Assembly (NCBI GenBank): GCA_036389135.1
Contig: DASVQP010000061.1
Location: forward strand, 1-64,000
Reading direction: 5' to 3'
DNA: 64,000 nucleotides
Source of the DNA: Longimicrobium sp.
Lineage (GTDB): Bacteria; Gemmatimonadota; Gemmatimonadetes; Longimicrobiales; Longimicrobiaceae
The notes under the pieces are model-generated. The model was not told where the DNA came from and made no database searches. It worked only from the letters and a program-made list of their open reading frames with translations. Shown piece after piece: positions 33,957 through 42,177 of the stretch (the stretch's first letter is position 1; each line of letters begins with the position of its first letter). A program made the translations under genes and the position numbers.

Positions 33957-34553
33957 TCACCCTCCAGCGGTCCACGAGCGGCCATCCAGCCGCGGAAAGT
34001 CGACGCGGTACCTTCCCGGTTCAAGTCCATCCAGGCGGGCGTAGCCGTTGGCGTCCAGCGCGCCTTCGATGCTGCGCCCGTCCGGCGTGGTGACCACGAA
34101 CGCCTCGCCGGGCACCGGCAGCCTGTCGTCGTCCACCAGCTCGATCTCGGTCCACACCGTCGCCGCGTCCGATGCCGCGGTGCTGGTGGAGATAAAGGGA
34201 ACGGCGGACTGGCGCGCGGCGCTCATGGCGGCGGCCTGCGGAGTGCCTGCCCCGCCGCCGCCCGAATCGCCGATCAGCACCGTTGGGGCGCCCGCCGTGA
34301 TGACGCCCCCGTGCATCGTCGTGTCCCCCATCCGCGCCGCCGGCTTCCCGCCGATGAACACCGTCGCCGAGCCGCGCACGATGGTGTCCGGCGGCCCCGC
34401 GCAGGTGCACGTCGTCCCCACGACCGCCGCGGGCATGCCGGCCAGAAATACCGTGGGCACGCCTGCGGGGAGTATGGGTCCGCCCACGTGCGGCTTGGGG
34501 CCGTCGCACATCGGGCAGGCGTGCATGTCGCCGACTCGGGCAGCGGGGAGCAT
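33957..34553 (-). CDS. PAAR-repeat spike-tip protein with C-terminal Ig-like extension
   Basis: A 198-residue protein. Residues 1-105 form a PAAR domain, which caps the VgrG/spike of type VI secretion or other contractile injection machines: ARVGDMHACPMCDG, GVPTVFLAGMPAAVVG, then GSATVFIGGKPAARMGD and HGGVITAGAPTVLIGD. After a short linker, residues 120-195 form a small beta-sandwich (PGEAFVVTTPDGRSIEGALDANGYARLDGLEPG) of the type attached to spike and peptidoglycan-binding proteins in such clusters. It runs divergently from the 34680 gene with a 126-base spacer. No VgrG, Hcp, sheath or baseplate gene is in the window. Confidence 0.88.
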   Translation of the reverse strand: MLPAARVGDMHACPMCDGPKPHVGGPILPAGVPTVFLAGMPAAVVGTTCTCAGPPDTIVRGSATVFIGGKPAARMGDTTMHGGVITAGAPTVLIGDSGGGGAGTPQAAAMSAARQSAVPFISTSTAASDAATVWTEIELVDDDRLPVPGEAFVVTTPDGRSIEGALDANGYARLDGLEPGRYRVDFPRLDGRSWTAGG

Positions 34554-34679
34554 CGGCAGGCGGGGTGGAGGTGGATGGACGCGGGACTTGACGCACCGAA
34601 GAAGCCTTCTTTCATTGTAACGCCACTCCGATTTCCCCACCAGGGGGAAAGTACTTCCCCGCCACCGCACAATCCCCCG

Positions 34680-35333
34680 ATGCCCCTCCACACCCTCGCC
34701 CAGGGCGAATGCGCGCTCAGCATCGCCACACAGCGCGGCACCGCGTGGGCCGCCCTCTGGGAGCACCCGGAGAACGCGGAGCTGCGCGCGCGCCGCCCCG
34801 ACCCCGCCGTGCTCCAGCCGGGAGACATTCTCTTCGTCCCCGAGCCGGAGCCCGCCCCGCGCCCCTGCGCCGTGCAGACCCGCAACCGCTACACGGTCAA
34901 GGGCCGCACCACCGTCTTCCGCCTCCGCCTCCTGCGCGATGGCGACGCACCGCGCACCGCGCAGCCATACCAGCTCTGCGTGGACGGCTTCTGGCACTCC
35001 GGCAGCACGGACGGCGAAGGTTGGCTGGAGGCGCGCATCCCCTGCGATGCGCGGCGAGGCGAGCTGGTGCTCCCCGCCCACACGGGCCAGCCCGTCGCCG
35101 AAGCCGAGGAGCGCTTCGATCTCGCGTTCGGCCACCTCGACCCCGCCGAAGAGATCAGCGGCGCGCAGGGCCGCCTCCGCAACCTCGGCTTCGCCGCCTG
35201 CGAGGTGGACGGCGTCCCCGGCCCGCAGACCGAGGAAGCGCTCCGCCTCTTCCAGGCCGCCGCCGGCCTCGAGGAGACGGGCCGCCTCGACGCCTCCACC
35301 GCCGACGCCCTCCGCGCCCGCCACGGAAGCTGA
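34680..35333 (+). CDS. LysM-like / peptidoglycan-binding protein of the PAAR locus
   Basis: A 217-residue protein with three parts. Residues 3-55 resemble LysM (ECALSIATQRGTAWAALW, then VLQPGDILFVPE). Residues 65-140 form a beta domain (VDGFWHSGSTDGEGWLEARIP) similar to the one at the end of the PAAR protein. Residues 150-217 are a peptidoglycan-binding type 1 domain (AQGRLRNLGFAACEVDGVPGPQTEEALRLFQ, then TGRLDASTADAL). Proteins of this layout accompany PAAR effectors. It opens the rightward part of the locus, divergent from the PAAR gene. Confidence 0.85.
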   Translation: MPLHTLAQGECALSIATQRGTAWAALWEHPENAELRARRPDPAVLQPGDILFVPEPEPAPRPCAVQTRNRYTVKGRTTVFRLRLLRDGDAPRTAQPYQLCVDGFWHSGSTDGEGWLEARIPCDARRGELVLPAHTGQPVAEAEERFDLAFGHLDPAEEISGAQGRLRNLGFAACEVDGVPGPQTEEALRLFQAAAGLEETGRLDASTADALRARHGS

Positions 35334-35429
35334 CGTGCCCACCTCCGTGATCCGGGGTATCTCCATCTGGCCGGTGTGCGCGGCCATCGTCGCGCTCGTC
35401 CGCGCGCACCGATTCTCTACGAAGCTGAC

Positions 35430-36104
35430 ATGCGCCCTCTCAAGTTTAAGAAGATCAGGAAAGCGCTGACGTGGAGCGCGCTGGGACTCGCTGCGGCGTC
35501 CGCGCCGGTTGCCGCGCATTCAGCAGCCGCGAACCAGTCCGCCCGTGGTGTGGCGCAAACCAACGCTCGGACGAGCTCGTGCGGCGATACCGCGGCCGTG
35601 CGCCGGCGTGCCGGAGAGAGCGCGACGGCGTTCCTGATGCGGGTGCGGCCAGCCGGAACGGAGTTGTCGCACCGCGCGCTGGAGGGTGATTTCGGATTCA
35701 CGCCCCGCGACATCCTTGCACTGTTCGGCACCCGGTCGTCTGGGCTGCTGCACGGGTGGGTGCTGACGCCCGCTGCCGGCTGTCCGGGTCATTACCGCCG
35801 CCACGTGCTTCCGCTCGACGAAGTCTCGTTGTGGGAAGTCGCCGCGCCCGCCTACGAGGTGCGGGCGGCACTCCGCGCCAACGCGGACCGGGACGCCGTG
35901 CGCGAGCTCGTGCTGATCATCCGCGCCGAAGGCCGGGGCCCAGCCGATGATCGTGGGAATCGCGACTGGAACGTGGAGAACAACGTCGCCGTTTTTGATT
36001 GGAATGGGACGCGGTTCGTGCACCTGGAATCCGTCTCTGGGAAGGTGCACGGCCTGCGCACGGCAGCGGCGGTTCGCGAGCGGTTGCGGGCTCTTGGCTA
36101 CTGA
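35430..36104 (+). CDS. Exported protein; candidate periplasmic immunity protein
   Basis: A 224-residue protein with a signal peptide (KFKKIRK, then a hydrophobic run to APVAAHS). It has Cys residues in SSCGD and GCPGHYRRH that could pair. It is not similar to anything I recognise. It sits directly before a transglycosylase-like gene, 31 bases apart. Immunity proteins for peptidoglycan-cleaving effectors work in the periplasm and carry signal peptides, so such a role is my leading inference. Alternatively it may be an exported enzyme; its content (VRELVLIIRAEGRGPADD) gives no motif. Confidence 0.55.
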   Translation: MRPLKFKKIRKALTWSALGLAAASAPVAAHSAAANQSARGVAQTNARTSSCGDTAAVRRRAGESATAFLMRVRPAGTELSHRALEGDFGFTPRDILALFGTRSSGLLHGWVLTPAAGCPGHYRRHVLPLDEVSLWEVAAPAYEVRAALRANADRDAVRELVLIIRAEGRGPADDRGNRDWNVENNVAVFDWNGTRFVHLESVSGKVHGLRTAAAVRERLRALGY

Positions 36105-36135
36105 TACTTACGCCGACCTCTCACCTCGACCATCC

Positions 36136-37338
36136 GTGCCCGCCATAGCCGAGAGCGCGCCCGCCGCGACCGACCCGCGCATTCTGGACAACAACTTCCC
36201 CGACTCCGACACGGGCCTTCAGCCACCGCGGCGGCGGACGGTGCTCGCGGCTCCGGGCGCGAATCCCGTTGCGCGGAGCGGCGGCAACACCTTGCAGACA
36301 GCGGGACCGGCGCTCCAGATCGCGAATCTCGATCGCGAGGATCCACCCGGCTACCGAGCCGGCGGAGTTCCGCGCGCTCCCGAGTTCAACCGAAACGTGC
36401 TGGCGATCACGGGCACCCCGGCCATGCCGCCGATCGCAGTTCGCTGCACGCTTCGCGGTTTCTCTCCCCGGCAGACGCCGATCCACTGGCGCCTGCAGTG
36501 CCGCCACGTCCTGTCGCGCCACATCAACACCGGGAACTCGCGCTACTCGGGCCGCTCGGAGATCCATCAGCTCGAATGGCAGGGGCGGAGCACCGCGGCG
36601 GACTTCACCCTGTTCGCCGGCACTCCCGATCCAGCGGTGCGCTACGATTACAACAGTCCCGCGAACCTCATGGGCGGCCACGCGCTGCTCACCGTGGCGG
36701 CGCGTCCCCCAGGTTCCACTGCGTGGCTGCTGGACTACGTCCACCTGCGGATCGGCGGGTCCAATCCCCAGCAGAGGGAAGTAGTCGATCACCTGGTGCG
36801 TGTTCTCGCCGGCCGCAATGAGAACGTACTGACGATGGTGCGGGCCGTATTCGCCCACGAATCCGACTACACCCAGTTCAAAGCACGCGCGCAGACGGGG
36901 ACGAGCTACAGGGGAGTGCGCTTCGACTGGCCCGATGACCCACCGAACTTTCCACTCGCCACGTTCGACTTCGGAGTCGGCGTTTCGCAGTACACCAGGC
37001 TCCCGAACCGGCAGATTGTCCGCGAGGTGGCGTGGGATTGGCGCGAGAACGTACGGAACGGGTTGAACCTCTTCCTGACCAGCAACCTGCGTGGGGAGTA
37101 CACCGCCGGTATGACGTGGCGTGAATGGGCGCGCCAGGCATGGGCCAGGTACAACGGAGGCGGCGCCGGCGCACGGGCATACGCGACTCGCCTCACGGCT
37201 TCACCCATCGGACAGGAGGTGAGCAACTCTCCGGTGCCGGCAAGAATCGACTTGAGGCGCGAGACCGCTCACATCCCCGGCCCGGCGCCCCTCGGACCGC
37301 CGCCCGCATGGCCACCTCAGGCCGCGCCTGCGCGATGA
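36136..37338 (+). CDS. Transglycosylase/lysozyme-like putative effector
   Basis: A 400-residue protein. The C-terminal 170 residues follow the order seen in GH23 lytic transglycosylases: MVRAVFAHESDY (candidate catalytic Glu in HES), DFGVGVSQYT (equivalent of the G-x-x-Q stretch), ENVRNGLNLFL, then WARYNGGGAGARAYATRL (equivalent of the A-x-Y-N-x-G motif). The first 230 residues show no signal peptide and probably hold the delivery or binding region. GTG start at 36136. It would cleave peptidoglycan once delivered. The DUF4123 gene overlaps it as ATGA (37335-37338). Confidence 0.65.
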   Translation: MPAIAESAPAATDPRILDNNFPDSDTGLQPPRRRTVLAAPGANPVARSGGNTLQTAGPALQIANLDREDPPGYRAGGVPRAPEFNRNVLAITGTPAMPPIAVRCTLRGFSPRQTPIHWRLQCRHVLSRHINTGNSRYSGRSEIHQLEWQGRSTAADFTLFAGTPDPAVRYDYNSPANLMGGHALLTVAARPPGSTAWLLDYVHLRIGGSNPQQREVVDHLVRVLAGRNENVLTMVRAVFAHESDYTQFKARAQTGTSYRGVRFDWPDDPPNFPLATFDFGVGVSQYTRLPNRQIVREVAWDWRENVRNGLNLFLTSNLRGEYTAGMTWREWARQAWARYNGGGAGARAYATRLTASPIGQEVSNSPVPARIDLRRETAHIPGPAPLGPPPAWPPQAAPAR

Positions 37339-37850
37339 CGCAGGCCGTGGTCGAGGCCGCGCAGCTCCGGCGGTACGCGGAGGCGGGGGAGCTGTACGCC
37401 ATCATTGACGCGTGCGACCGCGCGGACGTGCCGCCGATGGCGTGGGAGCGGGGAGCGCGCGCGGTTTCGCTGTTCGCGGGTACGGAGGACGCGGCGCTGT
37501 GGGCGATCGCGCCGTACCTGTTCGAGACGGACGCGGAGCTGCTGGAGTGGATCGCGGAGACGCGGGCGGCGGATGCGTGGGGCGTGTTCGTGGTGGCGGA
37601 TTGCGGTCTGGTGGCGCTGGCCCGCCATCTCCGCGAGCTGCTCGTGGTGCGGTCACCGGATGGCGAGTCCATGCGCTTCCGCTTCTACGATCCGCGCGTC
37701 CTCCCCGGCCATCTCGAGTGCTGCGATGCGGATGCGCTGCGCGGCTTCTTCGGCCCGGCGCGCGCGTTAGGCGTGGCGGCGGAGGAGGGGGCGCGGCTTT
37801 TCTACGGCGCGGCGCGGAAGATCCGGGTGGTGGCCGAACCATGCGCGTGA
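37335..37850 (+). CDS. DUF4123 adaptor/chaperone of a type VI-like effector
   Basis: A 171-residue protein with the DUF4123 pattern: LYAIIDACDRADVP, AVSLFAGTEDAALWAIAPYLFE, then LLVVRSPDGESMRFRFYDPRVLPGHL and FFGPAR near the end. DUF4123 proteins (Tap/TEC) load effectors on the VgrG-PAAR spike. The ATG overlaps the stop of the transglycosylase-like gene by four bases, so the pair is translationally coupled. This is the strongest evidence that the upstream gene is a secreted effector. Confidence 0.85.
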   Translation: MTQAVVEAAQLRRYAEAGELYAIIDACDRADVPPMAWERGARAVSLFAGTEDAALWAIAPYLFETDAELLEWIAETRAADAWGVFVVADCGLVALARHLRELLVVRSPDGESMRFRFYDPRVLPGHLECCDADALRGFFGPARALGVAAEEGARLFYGAARKIRVVAEPCA

Positions 37851-38001
37851 TCTCGCAGGCGCAGGTGGGGAACGTGAGCGGCAGACGAGGTAGAGCAGCT
37901 TTCCCGATGTCCGATGTGCCTTCCGGGCTGGCCGCGTGTTCGGCTCGCCCGCTATACTCGTGGCGGGTGTGCGTCACGCGACCAGGTGCATCAAAGGCGA
38001 A

Positions 38002-38958
38002 GTGAAGATCGTCCTCCCCGGTGGGTCGGGACAGGTGGGAACGCTGCTCGCGCGCGACTTCGGGGGCGACGGGCACGAGGTGGTGGTGCTGGGGCGATCC
38101 GCGAGCGCGGGGCCCTGGCGCTCCGTGACGTGGGACGCGAAGACGATCGGTCCGTGGGCGGCGGAGCTGGAGGGCGCGGACGTGGTGATCAACCTCGCGG
38201 GCCGCAACGTCAACTGCCGCTACAACGCCGCCAACCGCCGCGAGATCCTCGAGTCGCGCGTGGACTCGACGCGCGTGCTGGGCGAGGCCATCGCCGGCTG
38301 CGCGCAGCCGCCGCGCGTGTGGCTTCAATCGAGCACGGCCACCATCTACGCCCACCGCTTCGACGCGCCCAACGACGAGGCCACCGGCATCGTCGGCGGC
38401 GACGAGCCGGGGGCGCCGGATACGTGGCGCTTCAGCATCGAGGTGGCGCGGGCGTGGGAGCGCGCGTTCGACGAGGCGCCCGTGCCGCACACCCGCAAGG
38501 TCGCGCTCCGCTCGGCGATGGTGATGAGCCCCGACGCGGGCGGCGTCTTCGACGTCCTCCTGGGGCTGGTGCGGCGCGGGCTGGGCGGGCGCTCGGGGGA
38601 TGGGCGGCAGTACGTGTCGTGGATCCACCACGAGGACTTCACGCGGGCCGTCCGCTGGCTGATCGACCGCGACGACTTCTCCGGGGCGGTGAACCTGGCC
38701 GCTCCCACTCCGCTCCCCAACGACGACTTCATGCGCGTGCTGCGCGAGGCGTGGGGCACGCGTGTCGGCCTCCCCGCGACGCGATGGATGCTGGAGATCG
38801 GCGCCGTCTTCCTGCGCACCGAGACGGAGCTGATCCTCAAGAGCCGGCGTGTGGTTCCGGGGCGGCTGCTGGAGGCGGGATTCGAGTTCCGGTTTCCCGG
38901 CTGGGAGGAGGCCGCGCGGGATCTGTGCGGGGAGTGGCGGAGGCGGAAGAGTGCGTGA
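38002..38958 (+). CDS. TIGR01777-type NAD-dependent epimerase/dehydratase-like protein
   Basis: A 318-residue extended SDR protein of the SulA/YfcH-related TIGR01777 family: IVLPGGSGQVGTLL nucleotide loop, then GADVVINLAGRNVNCRYN, SSTATIYAH, IEVARAWERAF and WIHHEDFTRAV. The C-terminal domain ends RFPGWEEA. In other species this group is linked to cell-division control or sugar metabolism, without a settled reaction. GTG start with AAAGG before it. It runs from just downstream of the PAAR locus, with its own gap of 150 bases. Confidence 0.82.
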   Translation: MKIVLPGGSGQVGTLLARDFGGDGHEVVVLGRSASAGPWRSVTWDAKTIGPWAAELEGADVVINLAGRNVNCRYNAANRREILESRVDSTRVLGEAIAGCAQPPRVWLQSSTATIYAHRFDAPNDEATGIVGGDEPGAPDTWRFSIEVARAWERAFDEAPVPHTRKVALRSAMVMSPDAGGVFDVLLGLVRRGLGGRSGDGRQYVSWIHHEDFTRAVRWLIDRDDFSGAVNLAAPTPLPNDDFMRVLREAWGTRVGLPATRWMLEIGAVFLRTETELILKSRRVVPGRLLEAGFEFRFPGWEEAARDLCGEWRRRKSA

Positions 38959-39057
38959 GTGCATTAGGGCGGGGTGGTTCGGGTGCGGCGTTGCGCGCGT
39001 GTGTTCGGCGAGTGAGGTTGTCACCAATGTGGCCGCGGGTTCCGGCGCGGGTGCGGG

Positions 39058-39221
39058 CACGGGCAGCCACGTGGGGCGGCCCCTACGAGGATCGGTGCGG
39101 GATGCGTCGGTCGGGGCGGGGAGGAGGGTGGGCGGACACGCAGGTCAGCCCCTACGAGTTGGTCGTGCACTGCGCAGGTCGAGGAAGGGCCAGGGTGGGC
39201 GTGATGAATCACGCCCCTACG
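39058..39221 (-). repeat. Three-hairpin TAGGGGC composite repeat, copy 2
   Basis: Reading leftwards, hairpins begin at 39220, 39155 and 39086, spaced 65-69 bases, in the same order and with the same loops as at 8897-9052 (GTGATTCATCAC, TGACCTGCGTGTCC, CGCCCCACGTGGCT). With the following element it fills the 38959-39327 gap, which has no gene. Confidence 0.85.
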
Positions 39222-39258
39222 ATGCGGCGCGGGCTCCCGCGGCCGGGGCGAATCTGAA

Positions 39259-39313
39259 CGCCGAGTCCGCGCAGGCGGACTTTGTGCTGTTGTTGCAGCG
39301 AGTTCACTCGCCA
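39259..39313 (-). repeat. Multi-hairpin element, copy c (reverse, first part only)
   Basis: Reads GGCGAGTGAACTCGCTGC then AGCACAAAGTCCGCC and GCGCGGACTCGG on the minus strand, as the beginning of the copies at 15462 and 24578. The later hairpins are absent. Confidence 0.75.
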
Positions 39314-39327
39314 CACCAAGGAGGAGC

Positions 39328-39615
39328 ATGACACAATCAGCGGTCGTGGACAACGAGGCCGAGGGGCAGTTCGAGGCAGAGACGCCGCAAGGGGTCGCGG
39401 TGCTCACCTACGAACGGCGCGAGGGGAAGCTCTTCCTCCTGCACACCGGCGTGCCGCCGGCGTTGGAGGGGCAGGGGATCGGCGGGAGCCTGGTGCGCGC
39501 GGCGCTGGAGCAGGCGCGCGAGAAGGGGCACAAGGTGGTGCCGTATTGCTCCTTTGCGCGCGAGTACGCCGCGCGCCACCCCGAGTTCGCGGACGTCGTA
39601 CAGGCGCCCGAGTAA
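39328..39615 (+). CDS. Short GNAT-like acetyltransferase (NATD1/YjdJ type)
   Basis: A 95-residue protein that matches the short GCN5-like family: an N-terminal ETPQGVAVLTYERREG strand pair, HTGVPPALEGQGIGGSLVRAAL with the acetyl-CoA loop (QGIGGSL), then VVPYCSFAREYAARHPEF. The C-terminal PYCSFAR-Y-HPE motif is characteristic. It likely acetylates a small molecule or a protein terminus. The following small gene is probably cotranscribed. Confidence 0.88.
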   Translation: MTQSAVVDNEAEGQFEAETPQGVAVLTYERREGKLFLLHTGVPPALEGQGIGGSLVRAALEQAREKGHKVVPYCSFAREYAARHPEFADVVQAPE

Positions 39616-39644
39616 CAACGCCTTCACCCACGCGAGCCCAACAC

Positions 39645-39914
39645 ATGCCCGATCGGGAACGCACCTCGGTGGACCACCTGGAGCACGCCCGCGATCTCGT
39701 GTGGGAAGCGCTGCAGGCGATGGAGGAGGCGCAGCGCATCATGTTCAAGGCCGGCGACTGCTACGTGAGCCAGGTGTGGGGCGACGGCGTGCGGACCGTG
39801 ATCGAGATGACGGAGCGGATGGCCGACATCGCGGGCGACCTCTCCACTTCGCACATCGAGATCGGCCGGCTGGTGAAGACGGACACCGCCCGCGACCCGC
39901 AGCCGCCCCCCTGA
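39645..39914 (+). CDS. Small helical protein of unknown function
   Basis: An 89-residue protein, mostly helical (EHARDLVWEALQAMEEAQRIMF, then VRTVIEMTERMADIAGDLSTSHIEIGRLV). It lies 29 bases after the acetyltransferase gene. No family recognised. A likely coil-forming adaptor; no stronger statement is possible. Confidence 0.55.
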   Translation: MPDRERTSVDHLEHARDLVWEALQAMEEAQRIMFKAGDCYVSQVWGDGVRTVIEMTERMADIAGDLSTSHIEIGRLVKTDTARDPQPPP

Positions 39915-40043
39915 CGCGCCGCCCGGCAAGCGCTCCTGAACACACGGGCTCGATCTTCCGGCCCGTGTGTTGCTTTATCCCACCGTTGGGGCCGCACCCG
40001 GCGCCCGCGAGCCGCTCCTCCACACACGAACATCGAGCCAGAA

Positions 40044-41168
40044 ATGCTGCCAGGGGTGCTCCGGTGGACCGCGGTAGGACTGGGATCGCTCACCACGGTC
40101 GGCACGCTGCTCAGCTTCAGCCGCAGCCCGCACTGGTTCGTGCGGCTGTGGGACTTTCCACGCGTGCAGATCGCAACCATCGCCGCGGTTTCCGGGGGCG
40201 GGTACGCGCTCTACTTCTACCGGGGGCGCCCCCTGGAGAAGGCGTTCCTGGGGGCGGTGGGCGCGGCGGTCGCGGTGCAGCTCCGCGAAATCTTTCCGTA
40301 CACGCCGCTGCACCGCGTGCAGGTGGAGCGGAGCGCGCTCGGGCCCCGCCAGCGGCGCGCCGAGGGGGGCTCCACCATCCGGCTCCTCATCGCCAACGTG
40401 CTGATGGAGAACGAGGAGCACGAGCGGCTCCTCGACGTCATCCGCGAGGCGGACCCGGACGTGGTGCTCGCGGTGGAGACGAACGAGCGGTGGGCGCGTG
40501 CGCTGCAGCCGCTGGTGGAGGAGTATCCGCACGTCGTCCACCAGCCGCAGGAGAACTACTACGGGATGATGCTCTTCTCGCGCCTCCCGCTGGTGGACGC
40601 GAAGATCGAGTACATGGTGCAGGACGACATCCCCTCGGTGCACGCGGTGCTGGAGCTGCCGAGCGGCGACTGCGTGACGCTTCATGGCCTCCATCCGCGC
40701 CCGCCCGAGCCGCTGCGCGACCAGGACTCCACCCCGCGCGACGCGGAGCTGGTGCTGATGGGCCGCGCCATCCGCGCCGCCGGCGACGTGCCGACCGTGG
40801 TGGCGGGCGACCTGAACGACGTCGCCTGGTCGCCGGTGAGCGAGCTCTTTCTGCGGCTGAGCGGGCTGCTGGACCCGCGGGTGGGGCGCGGCTTCTTCAA
40901 CAGCTTCAACGCCAACAACCCGATCTTCCGCTACCCGCTGGACCACGTCTTCCACTCAAACCACTTCCGCCTCTGCGAGCTGCAGCGGCTTCCCCACATC
41001 GGCTCCGACCACTTTCCCATGCTGGTGGAGCTGAGCTACGAGCCGGATGCCTCGCGCGAGCAGCCCCCCACCCCGGTCGGCGAGGGGGACCTGGAGGAGG
41101 CGGAGGACAAGGTGGAGCTGGAGGCGGAGGCCGCGCGCACGGGCGACGACCGCCCGCGACGCGAGTGA
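40044..41168 (+). CDS. Membrane-anchored endonuclease/exonuclease/phosphatase family protein
   Basis: A 374-residue protein with two or three N-terminal hydrophobic segments (residues 5-25, 42-60 and 65-85) and an EEP domain from about 110 to 330. Metal and catalytic residues are visible: IANVLMEN (Asn), VETNERW (Glu), HGLHPRPPE (His), VAGDLNDVAWS (Asp/Asn) and GSDHFPM (Asp-His pair). These enzymes are phosphodiesterases of nucleic acid or phospholipid. A gene for a phosphatidyltransferase starts within its stop codon (GTGA), which favours a lipid substrate. It ends in an acidic tail. Confidence 0.82.
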   Translation: MLPGVLRWTAVGLGSLTTVGTLLSFSRSPHWFVRLWDFPRVQIATIAAVSGGGYALYFYRGRPLEKAFLGAVGAAVAVQLREIFPYTPLHRVQVERSALGPRQRRAEGGSTIRLLIANVLMENEEHERLLDVIREADPDVVLAVETNERWARALQPLVEEYPHVVHQPQENYYGMMLFSRLPLVDAKIEYMVQDDIPSVHAVLELPSGDCVTLHGLHPRPPEPLRDQDSTPRDAELVLMGRAIRAAGDVPTVVAGDLNDVAWSPVSELFLRLSGLLDPRVGRGFFNSFNANNPIFRYPLDHVFHSNHFRLCELQRLPHIGSDHFPMLVELSYEPDASREQPPTPVGEGDLEEAEDKVELEAEAARTGDDRPRRE

Positions 41169-41878
41169 GCGCACCCAACTTCGGGCAGCGGGCGCGCGGC
41201 TACGCCGTCCACGCCTACACGGCGTCGGGGGTCGCGTTCGGCTTCGCCGCGGCCATCGAGCTGTGCGGCGAGAATCCGTCGCCGGTGCGCTTCTTCCTCC
41301 TGAACGTCGCCGCCGTGCTGGTGGACGCCACCGACGGGCCGCTCGCGCGCGCATGGCAGGTCAAGCGCTGGGCTCCGGCCATCGACGGGCGCACCATCGA
41401 CGACATCGTCGACTACCTCACCTTCACCTTCCTCCCGCTCCTCCTGGTGTGGCGGATGGGATGGGTGCCGGAGCCGCGCCTCCTGTGGATCGTGCCGGCG
41501 CTGATGGCCTCGCTCTTCGGCTTTGCCAACACGGGCGCCAAGGACGAGAACGCCGGCTTCTTCCTGGGTTTCCCGTCGTACTGGAACGTGGTGGCGTTCT
41601 ACGCCGGCATCGCGCACCATTTCGGCGGCCCGTGGATCAATGCCGTGCTCCTGCTGGCGCTTGCGCTGCTCACGGTGCTCCCGGTGCGCTTCATCTACCC
41701 CAACCTGGCGCCGCGCCCGTTCAAGATGCCGCTGCTGCTGGGCGCCGCGGTGTGGCTGGGGATGACGATCTGGATGCTCACGAGCTACCCGAGCCCGCCG
41801 GGGTGGCTGGTGTGGCTGTCGCTGGTGTACCCCGCGCTCTACACCGCGCTCTCGGTCCACCTCTCGCGCCGGGCGTGA
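41165..41878 (+). CDS. CDP-alcohol phosphatidyltransferase, phosphatidylcholine-synthase-like
   Basis: A 237-residue integral membrane enzyme. The signature D-x2-D-G-x2-A-R...G-x3-D-x3-D is complete (Asp54, Asp57-Gly58, Ala61-Arg62, Gly75, Asp79, Asp83), with about seven hydrophobic segments. The GYAVHAYTASG opening and the overall length are like bacterial Pcs, which makes phosphatidylcholine from CDP-diacylglycerol and choline. The GTG start overlaps the previous stop (GTGA), and the stop overlaps the next start in the same way. Choline specificity is inferred. Confidence 0.82.
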   Translation: MSAPNFGQRARGYAVHAYTASGVAFGFAAAIELCGENPSPVRFFLLNVAAVLVDATDGPLARAWQVKRWAPAIDGRTIDDIVDYLTFTFLPLLLVWRMGWVPEPRLLWIVPALMASLFGFANTGAKDENAGFFLGFPSYWNVVAFYAGIAHHFGGPWINAVLLLALALLTVLPVRFIYPNLAPRPFKMPLLLGAAVWLGMTIWMLTSYPSPPGWLVWLSLVYPALYTALSVHLSRRA

Positions 41879-41985
41879 AGCGGGACCCGCGCTTCGGCCC
41901 CGGCGTCCCGCGGCGCGTCACCGGCTTCCGGCGGGACGACGAGGGCCACTGGGCGGCCGAGCTGGAGTGCGGGGTGTGCGGATGA
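41875..41985 (+). pseudogene. Truncated DUF3565 gene
   Basis: A 36-residue reading frame starting at a GTG that overlaps the phosphatidyltransferase stop (GTGA). It reads RRVTGFRRDDEGHWAAELECG, the beginning of DUF3565 (which normally goes on with a His-Gly-His-rich RHDPPW-type half), then VCG and stop. A C-rich hairpin repeat begins on the very next base. So the C-terminal half has most likely been replaced by the repeat. The family is named on the 20 residues seen. Confidence 0.6.
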
Positions 41986-42071
41986 GGCCCTCACCCCCGC
42001 TCGTTCCTCGCTGCCCCCTCTCCCGATAACAGGAGAGGGCTGCGCCCTCGCAGTTATCGAGAGAGGGGGCG
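41986..42071. repeat. C-rich REP-like element with long outer stem
   Basis: Begins GGCCCTCACCCCCGCTCG, then GCCCCCTCTCCCGATAAC (42013-42030) pairs with GTTATCGAGAGAGGGGGC (42054-42071), enclosing a second hairpin (GAGGGCTGCGCCCTC). Same family as 8797 and 55490. Directly after the truncated DUF3565 frame. Confidence 0.78.
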
Positions 42072-42128
42072 GATCACTTCGTTGAGGCGGCTCCCGAGCC
42101 GGCTTCAGCCGATTCATCCCCCGGAATG

Positions 42129-42166
42129 CACGAAGCGCCCGAGCTTGGCAGCTCGGGCGCTTCGTG
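42129..42166 (-). terminator. Hairpin downstream of the tRNA cluster
   Basis: A perfect 17-base-pair stem (42129-42145 with 42150-42166) with a 4-base loop, 12 bases past the tRNA-Gln 3' end in the direction of tRNA transcription. No strong T-run. Confidence 0.65.
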
Positions 42167-42177
42167 TTGGGAGAAAG

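Noticed and set aside
33957..37850. Full type VI secretion system
   Set aside because: Only tip, adaptor and putative effector genes are present; no sheath, tube, baseplate, membrane complex or ClpV gene lies in the window.
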